Shown: piece after piece, positions 16,281 to 25,583 of the stretch
Position numbering within the stretch: the first letter of the stretch is position 1
Layout of the letters: every line of letters begins with the position of its first letter
Origin: JAAYCI01 sp964370045
GTDB taxonomy: Bacteria > Bacillota > Clostridia > Oscillospirales > Ruminococcaceae
NCBI GenBank assembly: GCA_964370045.1
Contig: CAYJGZ010000013.1
Span: forward strand, 12,189 to 76,188
Direction of reading: 5' to 3'
DNA: 64,000 nt
Made by a program: the position numbers and the translations under genes
The notes under the pieces: generated by a model
Databases searched by the model: none
What the model saw: the letters and a program-made list of their open reading frames with translations, nothing else
What the model was told of the DNA's origin: nothing

Positions 16281-18050
16281 TTACAGCATATCCGCCGTTG
16301 TGATTTCACCCATGATGGCGCTGGCCGTAACGGTGGCGGCAGAGCCAAGGTACACAAAAGAGCCAAGGTGTCCGGCACGACCCTTAAAGTTGCGTGTGCC
16401 GGTGGAGATAAGCACCTCGCCATCGCCCAAAACACCCTGACAGCTTCCCCAGCACACACTGCAGTTGGGGTTCACCACCATTGCGCCGGCCTCGCTGAGC
16501 TGTGCGATGACACCCTCCGCCGCCGCCTGTGCAAATACTTCGTTCGAGGCAGGGGAGACGATGAAACGCACGCTCGGGTGCACTTTTTTGTCCTTCAAAA
16601 TCTCCGCCGCAGTGCGAAGCTCCTCTATGCGTCCGCTGTTGCAGCTTCCCAAAAATGCCTCGTCTATTTTAGTGCCCACGGCATCCTTTGCGGGTACAAC
16701 ATCATCTATGCGGTGGGGGCGTGCCACCACGGGCACTATGTCCGAAAGCTCGTACCTAAACGTCTTTGCGTAGGTTGCGCCCTCATCGCTGTGCAGTAGC
16801 GCCTTGGGGCTTCTGCCAAGGGCGGTGATGTACTCGCACACCTTGTCGTCGGGGGGCATGAGGGCGGTCTTTGCACCTGCCTCCACTGCGAGGTTGGACA
16901 GCACCAAGCGCTCGTTTACGCTCATGTTCAAAAGACCCTCGCCCACAAACTCCATCACCTTGTAGGTTGCGCCGTCTGCGCCTATGTCACCTATGATTTG
17001 CAGCATCAAGTCACGTGAGCTCACGCCCTCTTTAAGGCTACCCACAAGCTCAAAGCGTAGCGTTTCGGGCACAAGCACCCACGTAGTGCCCGTGACCATG
17101 CCGTACAAAAAGTCGGTGCCGCCAACGCCCGTGCCAAACGCACCCAGTGCGCCGTATGTACAGGTGTGGCTGTCTGCACCTATGATAAACTGACCGGGAC
17201 ACACGTGGTTTTCCGCCATTAGCTGGTGGCACACGCCCTGTCCCTCGTAATAAGCAATGTTTTCTTTTTTTGCGAAATCACGCATTTTTTTGTGCGCAGC
17301 GGCCGTTTTGGGGCTGTCTGAAGGACAGTTGTGGTCCACCACGAACACCATCTTTTCATTATGCGCAACACGTGGGGCTTTAAGCTTTGTCTCGTATGCG
17401 CCTATAGTAAGGTGTGTAGTGCCGTCGTTGGACATCATGAGGTCGGGGGCAACGGTGACAATCTCCCCTGCCTTCACACAGCTACGCCCTGCGGCCAGCG
17501 CAATGATTTTTTCGGCCATCGTCATGGGGCAGGGGGCATCCTCCGAGCTGTCATGCGGCTTTTGGGCGGCATCATCGGCGTTCAGCGCCGCAATAAGCCC
17601 CCCTGCCGAAAGGATGTCCTGCATGTGAGAGGGCAGACGGGTGCCGCTGTAGGTCTTGCCCGAAAGGGTAAGCGTTCCTGCCTCTAAGTCGAGCGCAAGC
17701 TCACTGCCCGTCTGCACCGCATCGTACACATCAGGGCAGATGACAACCGGCAGGCCTATGTTTATTGCGTTGCGAAAAAATATGCGTGCAAAGCTCTTTG
17801 CCACCACCGCCCGAACACCCAGTGCCCTAAGTACGGCGGGGGCTTGCTCACGGGAAGAGCCACAGCCGAAGTTGTCGCCGCCCACAACAATGTCGCCCGC
17901 CTTTACCGAGGCGGCAAAGCTTTCGTCCACCGTCTCAAACGTGTGCGGAGCCATTTCCTCTATGCTGGGCAGTATGATGTACTGGCTCGCTATAATTTGG
18001 TCCGTGTCCACATCGTGGCCGAACTTCCATGCTTTAGAAATACTACTCAA
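16281..18050 (-). CDS. Fused aconitase-superfamily hydratase, swivel domain first (copy 2), variant Fe-S motif
   Basis: A 589-residue paralogue of the next gene, with a swivel domain at 1-155 (NFGCGSSRE, 60-68) followed by the catalytic domain (GADSHTCTYG, 291-300). The iron-sulfur ligands appear to be C470, C530 and C533, but the contexts are altered: GSCNSGR in place of the usual GSCTNGR, and NPNCSVC in place of PGCGxC. This suggests a substrate different from copy 1. The start is a TTG whose TTGA overlaps the xpt stop, with GGGAGG upstream, so it is translationally coupled to a purine salvage gene. This linkage is unusual for LeuCD-type enzymes and may mean a role outside leucine synthesis, but that is inference. 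Confidence 0.83.
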   Translation of the reverse strand: MSSISKAWKFGHDVDTDQIIASQYIILPSIEEMAPHTFETVDESFAASVKAGDIVVGGDNFGCGSSREQAPAVLRALGVRAVVAKSFARIFFRNAINIGLPVVICPDVYDAVQTGSELALDLEAGTLTLSGKTYSGTRLPSHMQDILSAGGLIAALNADDAAQKPHDSSEDAPCPMTMAEKIIALAAGRSCVKAGEIVTVAPDLMMSNDGTTHLTIGAYETKLKAPRVAHNEKMVFVVDHNCPSDSPKTAAAHKKMRDFAKKENIAYYEGQGVCHQLMAENHVCPGQFIIGADSHTCTYGALGAFGTGVGGTDFLYGMVTGTTWVLVPETLRFELVGSLKEGVSSRDLMLQIIGDIGADGATYKVMEFVGEGLLNMSVNERLVLSNLAVEAGAKTALMPPDDKVCEYITALGRSPKALLHSDEGATYAKTFRYELSDIVPVVARPHRIDDVVPAKDAVGTKIDEAFLGSCNSGRIEELRTAAEILKDKKVHPSVRFIVSPASNEVFAQAAAEGVIAQLSEAGAMVVNPNCSVCWGSCQGVLGDGEVLISTGTRNFKGRAGHLGSFVYLGSAATVTASAIMGEITTADML

Positions 18051-18631
18051 TCGTAACTGACCTCCCTAAATACAAAACCGTTTGCGTCCGCTTTATCTAT
18101 TATGGCAAGGCTTTTTAGGTTTACACCGCTCGCACGAAGGCGGTCACCGCCACCCTGAAAGCCCTTTTCCACCGCAACACCCACACCCAAAAGCTGTGCG
18201 CCTGCCTGCTCCACAATCTCCACAAGCCCACGCAAAGCCTCGCCGTTTGCCAAAAAGTCGTCCACAATTAGCACACGGTCGTCGGCGTTTATCCACTGTC
18301 CGCTCACAAGTAGCGTCATCTTCTTTTTGTAGGTGTAGGAGTATATTTCACTGCGCAAAAGACCGCCCTCTATGTTGTCGCTTTTTGCTTTTTTTGCAAA
18401 AACGAGCGGCACACAGAGCTCTTCCGCACATATAGTGCCCAGCGGAATACCGCTGGCCTCCACCGTGAGCACTGCGGTGATTCCGTCAGTGTCAAACATC
18501 CCTGCAAACTCTTTGGCGATGGCACGCATCAGCTTTGTGTCCACCTTGTGGTTCAAAAAGCCGTCCACCTTTACTATGTCGCCGGGTAGCACCTTTCCCT
18601 CTTGCGCAATGCGCTCTTTGAGCATTTGCAT
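18047..18631 (-). CDS. xpt: Xanthine phosphoribosyltransferase
   Basis: A 194-residue type I phosphoribosyltransferase that converts xanthine and PRPP to XMP. The PRPP motif is VLIVDDFLANGEA at 120-132 and the N-terminal region (GDIVKVDGFLNHKVD) is typical of Xpt. The start at 18631 (MQMLKERI) gives the length of the Bacillus enzyme and has AAAGGGG 9 bases upstream, so the longer frame is rejected. It lies 144 bases after guaB and overlaps the fused hydratase gene. XMP from Xpt feeds GMP synthesis, matching the neighbouring IMP dehydrogenase. No purine riboswitch is seen before it. Confidence 0.93.
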   Translation of the reverse strand: MQMLKERIAQEGKVLPGDIVKVDGFLNHKVDTKLMRAIAKEFAGMFDTDGITAVLTVEASGIPLGTICAEELCVPLVFAKKAKSDNIEGGLLRSEIYSYTYKKKMTLLVSGQWINADDRVLIVDDFLANGEALRGLVEIVEQAGAQLLGVGVAVEKGFQGGGDRLRASGVNLKSLAIIDKADANGFVFREVSYD

Positions 18632-18775
18632 ATAGGCATCCCCTTTAATTTCATGTGCCGAGGCAAAGCGGTACATCCCCCTGCGCAAAGTGCGCAGCGA
18701 CACCTCGGGAAAACTTTGAAAAAATAACGTTAAAATGAAATTTAATGCTCGTGATAGCATCCTGTGCGAATGCCG

Positions 18776-20275
18776 CTAATCCTTTGCGGTGTCCTTTAGA
18801 ATGACATCGTGGCTGCCGCCCTCCACAATGCTTGTGGAGGAAACGAGCGTGAGCTTTGCGTTTTGGCGCATCTCTGCAAGGCTAATTGCGCCGCAGTTGC
18901 ACATTGTACTGCGCACCTTGTGAAGCGTGGAGTTCACGTTGTCCTTTAGGCTACCTGCGTAGGGCACGTAGCTGTCCACGCCCTCCTCGAAGCTGAGCTT
19001 GCCGCTTCCGCCAAGGTCGTAGCGCTGCCAGTTGCGAGCACGGTTGCTGCCCTCGCCCCAGTACTCTTTTACGTACTGCCCGTTTACGAGCAAGCGGTTG
19101 GTGGGGCTTTCGTCAAAGCGGCTGAAATAGCGCCCCAGCATCACAAAATCCGCACCCATCGCCAGCGCCAGCGTGATGTGATAGTCCAGCACGATGCCGC
19201 CGTCACTGCATATGGGAATGTATACGCCCGTCTCTTTCAGGTACTCATCCCGTGCCTTGGATACTTCGATAAGGGAGGTGGCCTGCCCTCTGCCGATGCC
19301 CTTTTGCTCACGTGTGATGCAAATAGAGCCGCCGCCTATGCCTACCTTTATAAAGTCTGCGCCGCAGTTTGCCAAAAAGCGGAAGCCTTCTCTATCCACT
19401 ACGTTGCCTGCGCCGATTTTCACGGTGTTGCCGTACTCGGCACGCACCCACTCCAGCGTCCTTTTTTGCCACTCGCTGTACCCCTCGGAGGAGTCTATGC
19501 ACAAAACATCTGCGCCTGCCTGCACAAGCGCAGGTACACGCTCGGCGTAGTCTCGTGTGTTTATGCCTGCGCCCACCACGTAGCTCTTGTTTTTGTCCAA
19601 AAGCTCGTTCACGTTTTCCTTGTGCGAGTCGTAGTCCTTGCGAAACACAAGGTATTTCAGCTTGCCCTCGGCATCCACCAGCGGCAGGGTGTTCACCTTG
19701 TTGTCCCAGATGATGTCGTTGGCCTCTTTTAGGGTGGTGTCGGCGCTCGCTGTGACAAGCTTGTCCAGCGGTGTCATAAAGCTGGAAACCACCGTCGCAG
19801 GGCTCATGCGGGAAATACGGTAGTCACGGGAGGCGACAATGCCCAGCAGCTTTCCGCTTGAAGTGCCGTCGTCGGTTACCGCCACGGTGGAGTGCCCCGT
19901 TTTTTCTTTCAGCGCAAGAATATCCGCAAGCGTTGCGTCGGGGCGAATGTTGGAATTGGAGGTTACAAAGCCTTTTTTGTAGCTTTTTACACGGCGAATC
20001 ATGTCCGCCTCATCCTGCACACTTTGGCTTGCGTACACAAAGGACACGCCGCCCTCTTTAGCGAGAGCGATGGCCATTTTTTCGCCCGAAACACTCTGCA
20101 TTATGGCGCTGGTCATGGGAACATTCATACATAGCGAGGACTCTTCGCCCGCCTTGTGCTTTACCATGGGTGTGCGCAGGCTCACACGCTCGGGTGTGTA
20201 ATCGGCGGGGGAATACCCCGGAACCAAAAGATACTCGCCAAAAGTACGGGATGGTTCACTGTAAATGTAAGCCAT
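18776..20275 (-). CDS. guaB: IMP dehydrogenase
   Basis: A 499-residue enzyme that oxidises IMP to XMP with NAD. The (beta/alpha)8 barrel is interrupted by a CBS pair at about 105-222. The catalytic loop is GIGGGSICITR with C319, slightly altered from the common GPGSICTTR, and IDSSEGYS replaces IDSSQGNS, so it belongs to a divergent IMPDH branch rather than the classic GuaB. The ATG at 20275 follows GAAGGGGG; a Met 5 codons earlier has no ribosome site. Cotranscription with xpt makes a small XMP-forming operon. Confidence 0.88.
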   Translation of the reverse strand: MAYIYSEPSRTFGEYLLVPGYSPADYTPERVSLRTPMVKHKAGEESSLCMNVPMTSAIMQSVSGEKMAIALAKEGGVSFVYASQSVQDEADMIRRVKSYKKGFVTSNSNIRPDATLADILALKEKTGHSTVAVTDDGTSSGKLLGIVASRDYRISRMSPATVVSSFMTPLDKLVTASADTTLKEANDIIWDNKVNTLPLVDAEGKLKYLVFRKDYDSHKENVNELLDKNKSYVVGAGINTRDYAERVPALVQAGADVLCIDSSEGYSEWQKRTLEWVRAEYGNTVKIGAGNVVDREGFRFLANCGADFIKVGIGGGSICITREQKGIGRGQATSLIEVSKARDEYLKETGVYIPICSDGGIVLDYHITLALAMGADFVMLGRYFSRFDESPTNRLLVNGQYVKEYWGEGSNRARNWQRYDLGGSGKLSFEEGVDSYVPYAGSLKDNVNSTLHKVRSTMCNCGAISLAEMRQNAKLTLVSSTSIVEGGSHDVILKDTAKD

Positions 20276-20330
20276 AAAAACCCCCTTCATTTTTTGCGGA
20301 TGTATGGTGCGTATATTTCTGCTATTTTAC

Positions 20331-20358
20331 CACATTTAAGGGTGGAGTTAAAGGCTTT
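20331..20358 (-). promoter_or_regulatory. Likely promoter of guaB
   Basis: On the minus strand TTAACT and TAAAAT boxes are 16 bases apart, about 55 bases upstream of the start. Confidence 0.4.
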
Positions 20359-20924
20359 GAGGGTGTATTTTGTGTTTTTTTGGAGAACAGAGCAAAGATT
20401 ACAAAAGAAAAAAGTGACTGCGAATATAATATATATCTATATACAAAACAAAAAGCCCCCACAGAGGAGGCGGGAGCCTTTTGCACAAGGAGTTTTTGTT
20501 GCCCCACAAATTACGAAAAACGTAAAAGGAGGAGTGGAGCTACATTCTGAAAAAGTTTGCACTTGCATCTGCTTTCAAGAAAGCCCTGGCTGTAACTTTC
20601 CTGTAGCTAAATTGTAACTCTTTTGATACCATTTGTCAAGGCTTGTTTAGGGCTTTTTTGTGTCAAAACTGAAAAAATTCTGTGAAGAAAAATAAATTAC
20701 GAATTGACGTTTGATTTTACAAGCGTAAGAAATGATGCTTTCAAACATGTAAAAAAACAATAAAGGAGGTTAGGCTATTTTGTAATAAATGCAAATGTAA
20801 AACATGAAATTTTACAAGTGAAGAAAGATAAAGAATTTTGAAAATATGAAAAGTCACCCAAAAAGTGACAGCCTGTGACAGCCGCTTTTTTTTATAATGA
20901 ATAGCATCAAGGAGGTGCTTTGAA
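20359..20924. other. AT-rich intergenic region before tspO
   Basis: This gap holds a weak GC-rich stem at about 20455-20485 and two GTGAC/GTCAC inverted repeats near 20853-20880. A TATAAT at 20893-20898 is the likely -10 of tspO. I see no gene with a ribosome site; an AAGGAGG near 20765 is not followed by a start codon with an open frame. Confidence 0.45.
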
Positions 20925-21404
20925 ATGCTTGCAAAAAATAAAAAAGTGCTTATTTTTATCGGATGTGCAGCTGCCCCAATGCTCTTAGGTTTTCTGTCCG
21001 CAATTTTCCTCGGGGATGTTCAGACAAGCTACAACAGTATGGTTCAGCCGCCCCTTTCGCCGCCCTCGTGGCTTTTTGGCGTTGCGTGGTTCTTTATCTA
21101 CCTCGCAATGGGCATTGCGCTTTACTTTGTGGTGGTGGCCGAGTGTGAAATGCGGCAAAAACAGGTGGCCATCGCTGTCTTTGCGGTGCAGATGTTGCTG
21201 AACGTCTCGTGGAGCACGCTGTTTTTCGGTGTGTTCCAGCTGTGGATAGCGGCTGTAGTGGTGGTGCTTTTGGACATCATCGTGCTTAGCTGCCTAATCC
21301 TATTTTGGCGCATAAACAAAATTGCGGGAATACTTTTGATACCCTACCTCGGCTGGCTGTGCTTTGCAAGTTACCTAAACATAGGCTTTGCGCTGCTGAA
21401 TTAG
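20925..21404 (+). CDS. tspO: TspO/MBR-family membrane protein
   Basis: A 159-residue protein with five hydrophobic helices and the family motifs PPLSPPSWLFGVAW near 44-57, LNVSWSTLFFG and PYLGWLCFASYLN. TspO proteins bind tetrapyrroles and sterol-like ligands and act in stress signalling; the role in anaerobes is unclear. Good AAGGAGG site upstream of the ATG. Transcribed alone. Confidence 0.92.
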   Translation: MLAKNKKVLIFIGCAAAPMLLGFLSAIFLGDVQTSYNSMVQPPLSPPSWLFGVAWFFIYLAMGIALYFVVVAECEMRQKQVAIAVFAVQMLLNVSWSTLFFGVFQLWIAAVVVVLLDIIVLSCLILFWRINKIAGILLIPYLGWLCFASYLNIGFALLN

Positions 21405-21418
21405 CACATGATTTTTAA

Positions 21419-21531
21419 GAGTGAGGAAAAAGAGCAGTTTTCTTTGGTAAATCCCCCCACCTGCGGTGGGGGGATTTACCGCCTTATTCTTGTGCCTAAC
21501 GAATTCTAAATCACTTCTACGTACCCACTAT
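21419..21531. repeat. R1 repeat with central hairpin
   Basis: GGTAAATCCCCCCACC pairs with GGTGGGGGGATTTACC around TGC. The right arm keeps GAATTCTAAATCACTTCTAC and ends in CCCACT, matching the R1 consensus. It begins 14 bases after the tspO stop. Confidence 0.75.
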
Positions 21532-21548
21532 CCTTTTTTTTGGCAAAG

Positions 21549-21607
21549 AAAATCCCCACAGCTCAAAAGCGTTTGTGAAAGCGCTCTTGGGATGTGGGGG
21601 TTTTTAT
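21549..21607. terminator. Bidirectional terminator between tspO and the nucleoside permease
   Basis: AAATCCCCACAGC...AAAAGCG pairs with CGCTCTTGGGATGTGGGGGTTTTT. T-rich flanks on both strands serve both converging genes. Confidence 0.75.
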
Positions 21608-21646
21608 TCGATTAAGGGACGTCACAGATAGTGTGGCAAAAAGTGC

Positions 21647-22645
21647 TCAGCGTTCCTCACGGTAGTAGTTAGTTCCGCAGGACTTGGGCTGGCCGTGCTC
21701 CTTGCTTTGGCGAACACTGGTGAATATAAGCACCAGAATGGTGGCGAGGAAGGGAATGATGTTGTACACTTGTGTGGGGATGCCGTCGATGGGAAGGTAC
21801 AGCCGCAAAACGGACAGCCCGCCGAACAAAAGCGCACCCCAAATTGCCCTAAGGGGACTCCATGCGGCGAAGATTACCAGCGCCACCGCAATCCAGCCCT
21901 GGCCGCCGACACTGTTGTGCACCCACACGCCCGAGGTGCGTGCCATGGAGATGTACATGCCACCAAGGCCGCATATGCCGCCGCCCACACAGGTGGCGAT
22001 GTATTTGTAGCGTGTCACGTTTATGCCTGCGGCGTCGGCGGTGGCAGGGCTTTCGCCCACGGCTCTTAGGTTCAGCCCTTTTCGGGTTGCGCCGAAGAAC
22101 CACGCCATCACAACCGCAATGATAATCACAAGGTATACCATGAAGTCGTAGCTAAAGAACATCTGCCCAAGGTAGGGAATATCCCCCAGTAGTGGCAGGC
22201 CACTGCCGGTGAAAAGGACCTTTGTCTCCTCCGCCACAGAGGCGTAGCCGCCTGCGTTGATGCCGAGTAGCTCGCCTATAAAGTTGCCAAGCCCCACCCC
22301 GAAGATGGTCAGCGTAAGGCCGGTGACGTTTTGGTTTGCACGCAGGGTGACGGTGAGCACCGAGTATATAAGCCCACCCAGCGCACCTGCCAAAAAGCCG
22401 AACAGTAGCGCAAATATCGCCGAAATGTATGGGTTCATCGAGGCGCCTGCCAGCTGCTCGTACATATAAGCGCCCGAAATTCCGCAGGCGGCACCCATGA
22501 ACATCATGCCCTCAACGCCGAGGTTGAGGTTGCCCGATTTTTGGGTGAGGATTTCACCAAGCGTGCCGAACAATAGGGGAATTGCGGCCAGCACCGCCGC
22601 ATTAAAAAACAGCGGAAATTGTGCCAAAAATCCTGTATCAGTCAT
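21647..22645 (-). CDS. nupQ: BMP-type ABC transporter permease 2 (nucleoside uptake)
   Basis: A 332-residue membrane permease of the branched-chain/simple-sugar superfamily, NupQ/YufQ group, with about eight helices and the EILTQKSGNLNLGVEGMMFMGA motif near the N terminus. With the other permease, the ATPase and the BMP lipoprotein it forms a nucleoside importer. It is the last gene of the operon and overlaps the upstream permease by 8 bases. The symbol is by analogy with Bacillus. Confidence 0.88.
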   Translation of the reverse strand: MTDTGFLAQFPLFFNAAVLAAIPLLFGTLGEILTQKSGNLNLGVEGMMFMGAACGISGAYMYEQLAGASMNPYISAIFALLFGFLAGALGGLIYSVLTVTLRANQNVTGLTLTIFGVGLGNFIGELLGINAGGYASVAEETKVLFTGSGLPLLGDIPYLGQMFFSYDFMVYLVIIIAVVMAWFFGATRKGLNLRAVGESPATADAAGINVTRYKYIATCVGGGICGLGGMYISMARTSGVWVHNSVGGQGWIAVALVIFAAWSPLRAIWGALLFGGLSVLRLYLPIDGIPTQVYNIIPFLATILVLIFTSVRQSKEHGQPKSCGTNYYREER

Positions 22646-23747
22646 TTGCCTTCCCCTTTCTGCTACGGAAAATCAGCTTGTAGTTCAGGAAGAATTCGCA
22701 TCCTAACATGAAAAACAGGATAAGCCCCGTTAGGATTTCTGCCGCAGAGGAGGGAATTTTGAAGGTGGTTTGGATGGTGTTTGAGCCTTTTTGCAGGATA
22801 GCGATGAACGCCGAGACCACCACCATAACGATGGGGTTCAGCTTTGCCAGCCACGCTACCGTGATGGCGGTAAAGCCCACGCCCCCCGTGACCGACTCGG
22901 ACAGCGTGTAGTTTGCCCCCGCTACCGTGAAGAAACCTGTCAGGCCGCATATAGCACCCGATATGAACATAGTGCGCAAAACCACCTTGCGCACGTTCAT
23001 GCCTGCGTAGCGTGCAGTGGGCATACTTTCGCCCACTACGGTTATTTCATACCCCTGCTTGCTGCGGCGCATGTAAAAGTAAACGATGACCACCAGCAAA
23101 AGCGCCACAATCCAGCCAATGTGCACGCCAAAAACCTGCGGCAGGCGTGCGGATACATCAAACATGGCGATTTTTGGAAAGCCGAGCTGCCTGGGGTCTC
23201 GCCACGGGCCGAACTGCACATAGCGCACAAGCTCCAGCGCAATGTAGTTGAGCATAAGTGTGAACAGCGTCTCGTTCGTGCCCCACTTAGCCTTGAAAAA
23301 TGCGGGGATAAGCCCCCACAGGCCGCCTGCCACAATGGATGCAAGCAGCATTACCGTCAGCAAAAGCGGCCCCGGGATATTTTGGTACTGAAACAGTGCA
23401 AAGTAGCTTGCGGCCATAGCGCCTGCGATTATCTGACCCTCGCCGCCTATGTTCCAAAACTGCATCTTAAAGGCGATGCCGATGCCAAGGCCTGTGACGA
23501 GAAGCGGCACGGCAATACGCACCGTTTCCTGTAAAGCAAGCGCATTGCCGAGCGAGCCGACAGCCATGTCGGCGTATACGCTTATGGGGTTGTGCCCCAG
23601 CAAAAGGATGAGAATGCCGCCGGTGAGTAGCGCCGCAACAAATGCGATGGCACGAACAGTCCATGCGTAAGACTTGGACACATGGGTGCGGCTTTGCATA
23701 CGAACAAATGGCTCGTGCGCTTTTTTTGAGGCAGTTTCGTTGCTCAT
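22638..23747 (-). CDS. nupP: BMP-type ABC transporter permease 1 (nucleoside uptake)
   Basis: A 369-residue permease, NupP/YufP group, with a long cytosolic N terminus and about nine helices; the NIGGEGQIIAGAMAASY motif is typical. It pairs with the downstream permease to form the channel of the nucleoside ABC importer. The start overlaps the ATPase stop by 4 bases. Confidence 0.88.
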   Translation of the reverse strand: MSNETASKKAHEPFVRMQSRTHVSKSYAWTVRAIAFVAALLTGGILILLLGHNPISVYADMAVGSLGNALALQETVRIAVPLLVTGLGIGIAFKMQFWNIGGEGQIIAGAMAASYFALFQYQNIPGPLLLTVMLLASIVAGGLWGLIPAFFKAKWGTNETLFTLMLNYIALELVRYVQFGPWRDPRQLGFPKIAMFDVSARLPQVFGVHIGWIVALLLVVIVYFYMRRSKQGYEITVVGESMPTARYAGMNVRKVVLRTMFISGAICGLTGFFTVAGANYTLSESVTGGVGFTAITVAWLAKLNPIVMVVVSAFIAILQKGSNTIQTTFKIPSSAAEILTGLILFFMLGCEFFLNYKLIFRSRKGKAND

Positions 23748-25375
23748 GCGCTCGCCCCCTTTGCGTCGTTTGTTTGTGTGGCTGTAGCGTCAGAACCCAC
23801 CTGGGTCATCAAAAGGCCAAGCTTGTTTTTTGTGGCGGTGCGTGCGTCTACAATGCCGCTTACCTGTCCTGCACATAGCACCATTATGCGGTCGCACAGC
23901 TCCAAAAGCACATCCAAGTCCTCGCCGATAAATAGCACCGCAACGCCCTTTTTCTTCTGCTCGTTCAGCAGGTCGTACACCGTGTAGGAGGAGTTTATAT
24001 CAAGGCCTCGCACGGGGTATGCCACCACTAAAACGGAGGGCTCGCTCTCTATTTCACGCCCCAGCAGTACCTTTTGCACGTTTCCGCCCGAAAGGCGGCG
24101 CACGGGTGTGGATGTGCCGGGCGTGACAATCTCCAGCTTTTGTATCAGCGCCTCGGCAAGTGCTTTTGGCTCTCTGCGCTCCACCAGCGGCCCTTTCGTA
24201 GCACCGTAGTTTTTGAGCATCATGTTGTCCACCATGTCAAGGCCTGCCACAAGGCCCATGCCCAGCCTGTCCTCCGGCACAAATGCAATATTTATGCCCT
24301 TTTTGCGTATCTGCACGGGGCTAAGCCCCGAAATATCCTGATTTTCACCCGCTGAAGTTACATAGCAAACAGAGCCGCCCGAAATGGGATAAAGCCCGTT
24401 GAGCGCCTCACACAGCTCCTTTTGTCCGCTGCCTGAAATGCCCGCAACACCCAAAATCTCGCCTGCCTTCAGCGTGAATGAGACATCTTTCAGTGCGCTA
24501 AGCCCCAAAGCGTCGATGCAGTTCAGCTTGTCCACTATCAGCCGCTCGGGTGTGTGCTCACTCTCCTCACGACGGATGGAAATGCTCACGCTTCTGCCCA
24601 CCATGCCGTCTGTCAGCGACTGCACGGTGGCATCCTTTGTGTACACGGTGCTCACACACTCGCCCTTGCGCAGCGTGCTCACCCTGTCGGACAGCGAAAG
24701 CACCTCGTTCAGCTTGTGCGTGATGATAATAATTGCCTTGCCGTCGTTTTTCATGTTACGCAGAATGTCAAACAGCTTGTCTGCCTCCTGCGGTGTCAAA
24801 ACGGCGGTGGGCTCGTCCAGTATCAGCGTGTTTGCGCCACGATACAGTACCTTTATAATTTCCACCGTCTGCTTTTCACTGACGGACATGTTGTACACCT
24901 TTTTGTTTGGGTCTATGGCAAAGCCGTAGCGCTCGGAAATTTCCTTTATCTGCTTTGCGGCGGCCTTGCGGTTCACATTCACGCCGCCTTTGAGACCGAG
25001 GACAATGTTTTCGGTTGCGGTGAGGACATCCACAAGCTTGAAATGCTGGTGAATCATGCCTATGCCAAGCGCAAAGGCGTCCTTGGGCGAGCGCACGATA
25101 ACCTGCCTTCCGTCCACGAAAATTTGCCCCTCGTCGGGGAAGTAAATGCCCGACAGCATGTTCATGAGAGTGGTTTTACCACTGCCGTTTTCGCCCAAAA
25201 GGGCAAGAATCTCCCCCGAGGACAAATCGAGGTCAACACTTTTGTTTGCGCACACACTGCCAAAATATTTGCTTATGCCTCGCATTTGCACGGCATAGGG
25301 CTGTGTGTGGGGGGTATGGTCCGGCGAATATGCCAATGTTCTCACCTGCTTTTCTCTGTTTGAAAATATCGCCAC
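23744..25375 (-). CDS. nupO: BMP-type ABC transporter ATP-binding protein (two ABC domains)
   Basis: A 543-residue ATPase with two ABC modules. The first has Walker A GENGSGKTT, signature MSVSEKQ and Walker B LILDEPTA. The second has the altered loop GISGSGQKE, signature LSGGNVQK and a degenerate Walker B (VVAYPVRGLD), as in the RbsA/NupO family, where only one site is fully active. It powers nucleoside uptake. The reading frame begins with a GTG at 25375 but no clear ribosome site is visible, so the start is uncertain; MRGISKYFG at residue 31 is an alternative. Confidence 0.88.
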   Translation of the reverse strand: MAIFSNREKQVRTLAYSPDHTPHTQPYAVQMRGISKYFGSVCANKSVDLDLSSGEILALLGENGSGKTTLMNMLSGIYFPDEGQIFVDGRQVIVRSPKDAFALGIGMIHQHFKLVDVLTATENIVLGLKGGVNVNRKAAAKQIKEISERYGFAIDPNKKVYNMSVSEKQTVEIIKVLYRGANTLILDEPTAVLTPQEADKLFDILRNMKNDGKAIIIITHKLNEVLSLSDRVSTLRKGECVSTVYTKDATVQSLTDGMVGRSVSISIRREESEHTPERLIVDKLNCIDALGLSALKDVSFTLKAGEILGVAGISGSGQKELCEALNGLYPISGGSVCYVTSAGENQDISGLSPVQIRKKGINIAFVPEDRLGMGLVAGLDMVDNMMLKNYGATKGPLVERREPKALAEALIQKLEIVTPGTSTPVRRLSGGNVQKVLLGREIESEPSVLVVAYPVRGLDINSSYTVYDLLNEQKKKGVAVLFIGEDLDVLLELCDRIMVLCAGQVSGIVDARTATKNKLGLLMTQVGSDATATQTNDAKGASA

Positions 25376-25380
25376 ACAAT

Positions 25381-25402
25381 TATATAGTGTCGACGCTATA
25401 TA
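25381..25402. promoter_or_regulatory. Near-perfect 22-bp palindrome upstream of the ATPase gene
   Basis: TATATAG...CTATATA around a GTCGAC core, with one mismatched pair. It abuts the GTG start of the ATPase gene and could be an operator or an RNA hairpin influencing initiation. Confidence 0.4.
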
Positions 25403-25511
25403 AGATACATGTGGACAGAGTGCCGAAAGGGCGCGGCCGATAATATATCGAATTGTTGTAATTGGAGGACGTAGTTACCTTCGCTGCTTAATCAAGCAAA
25501 TATGCCTATGT

Positions 25512-25551
25512 TTTAATAAAAAAGGGCGGTGGCCGGTAGAAGCCACCGCCC
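25512..25551 (-). terminator. Terminator after the BMP lipoprotein gene
   Basis: GGGCGGTGGC pairs with GCCACCGCCC around a 7-base loop, followed on the minus strand by TTTTTTATTAAAA. Placed between the binding protein and the ATPase, it probably lowers expression of the membrane components relative to the binding protein. Confidence 0.8.
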
Positions 25552-25583
25552 GAAAGATACACGGGTTGTGCAAAATTATTTGA

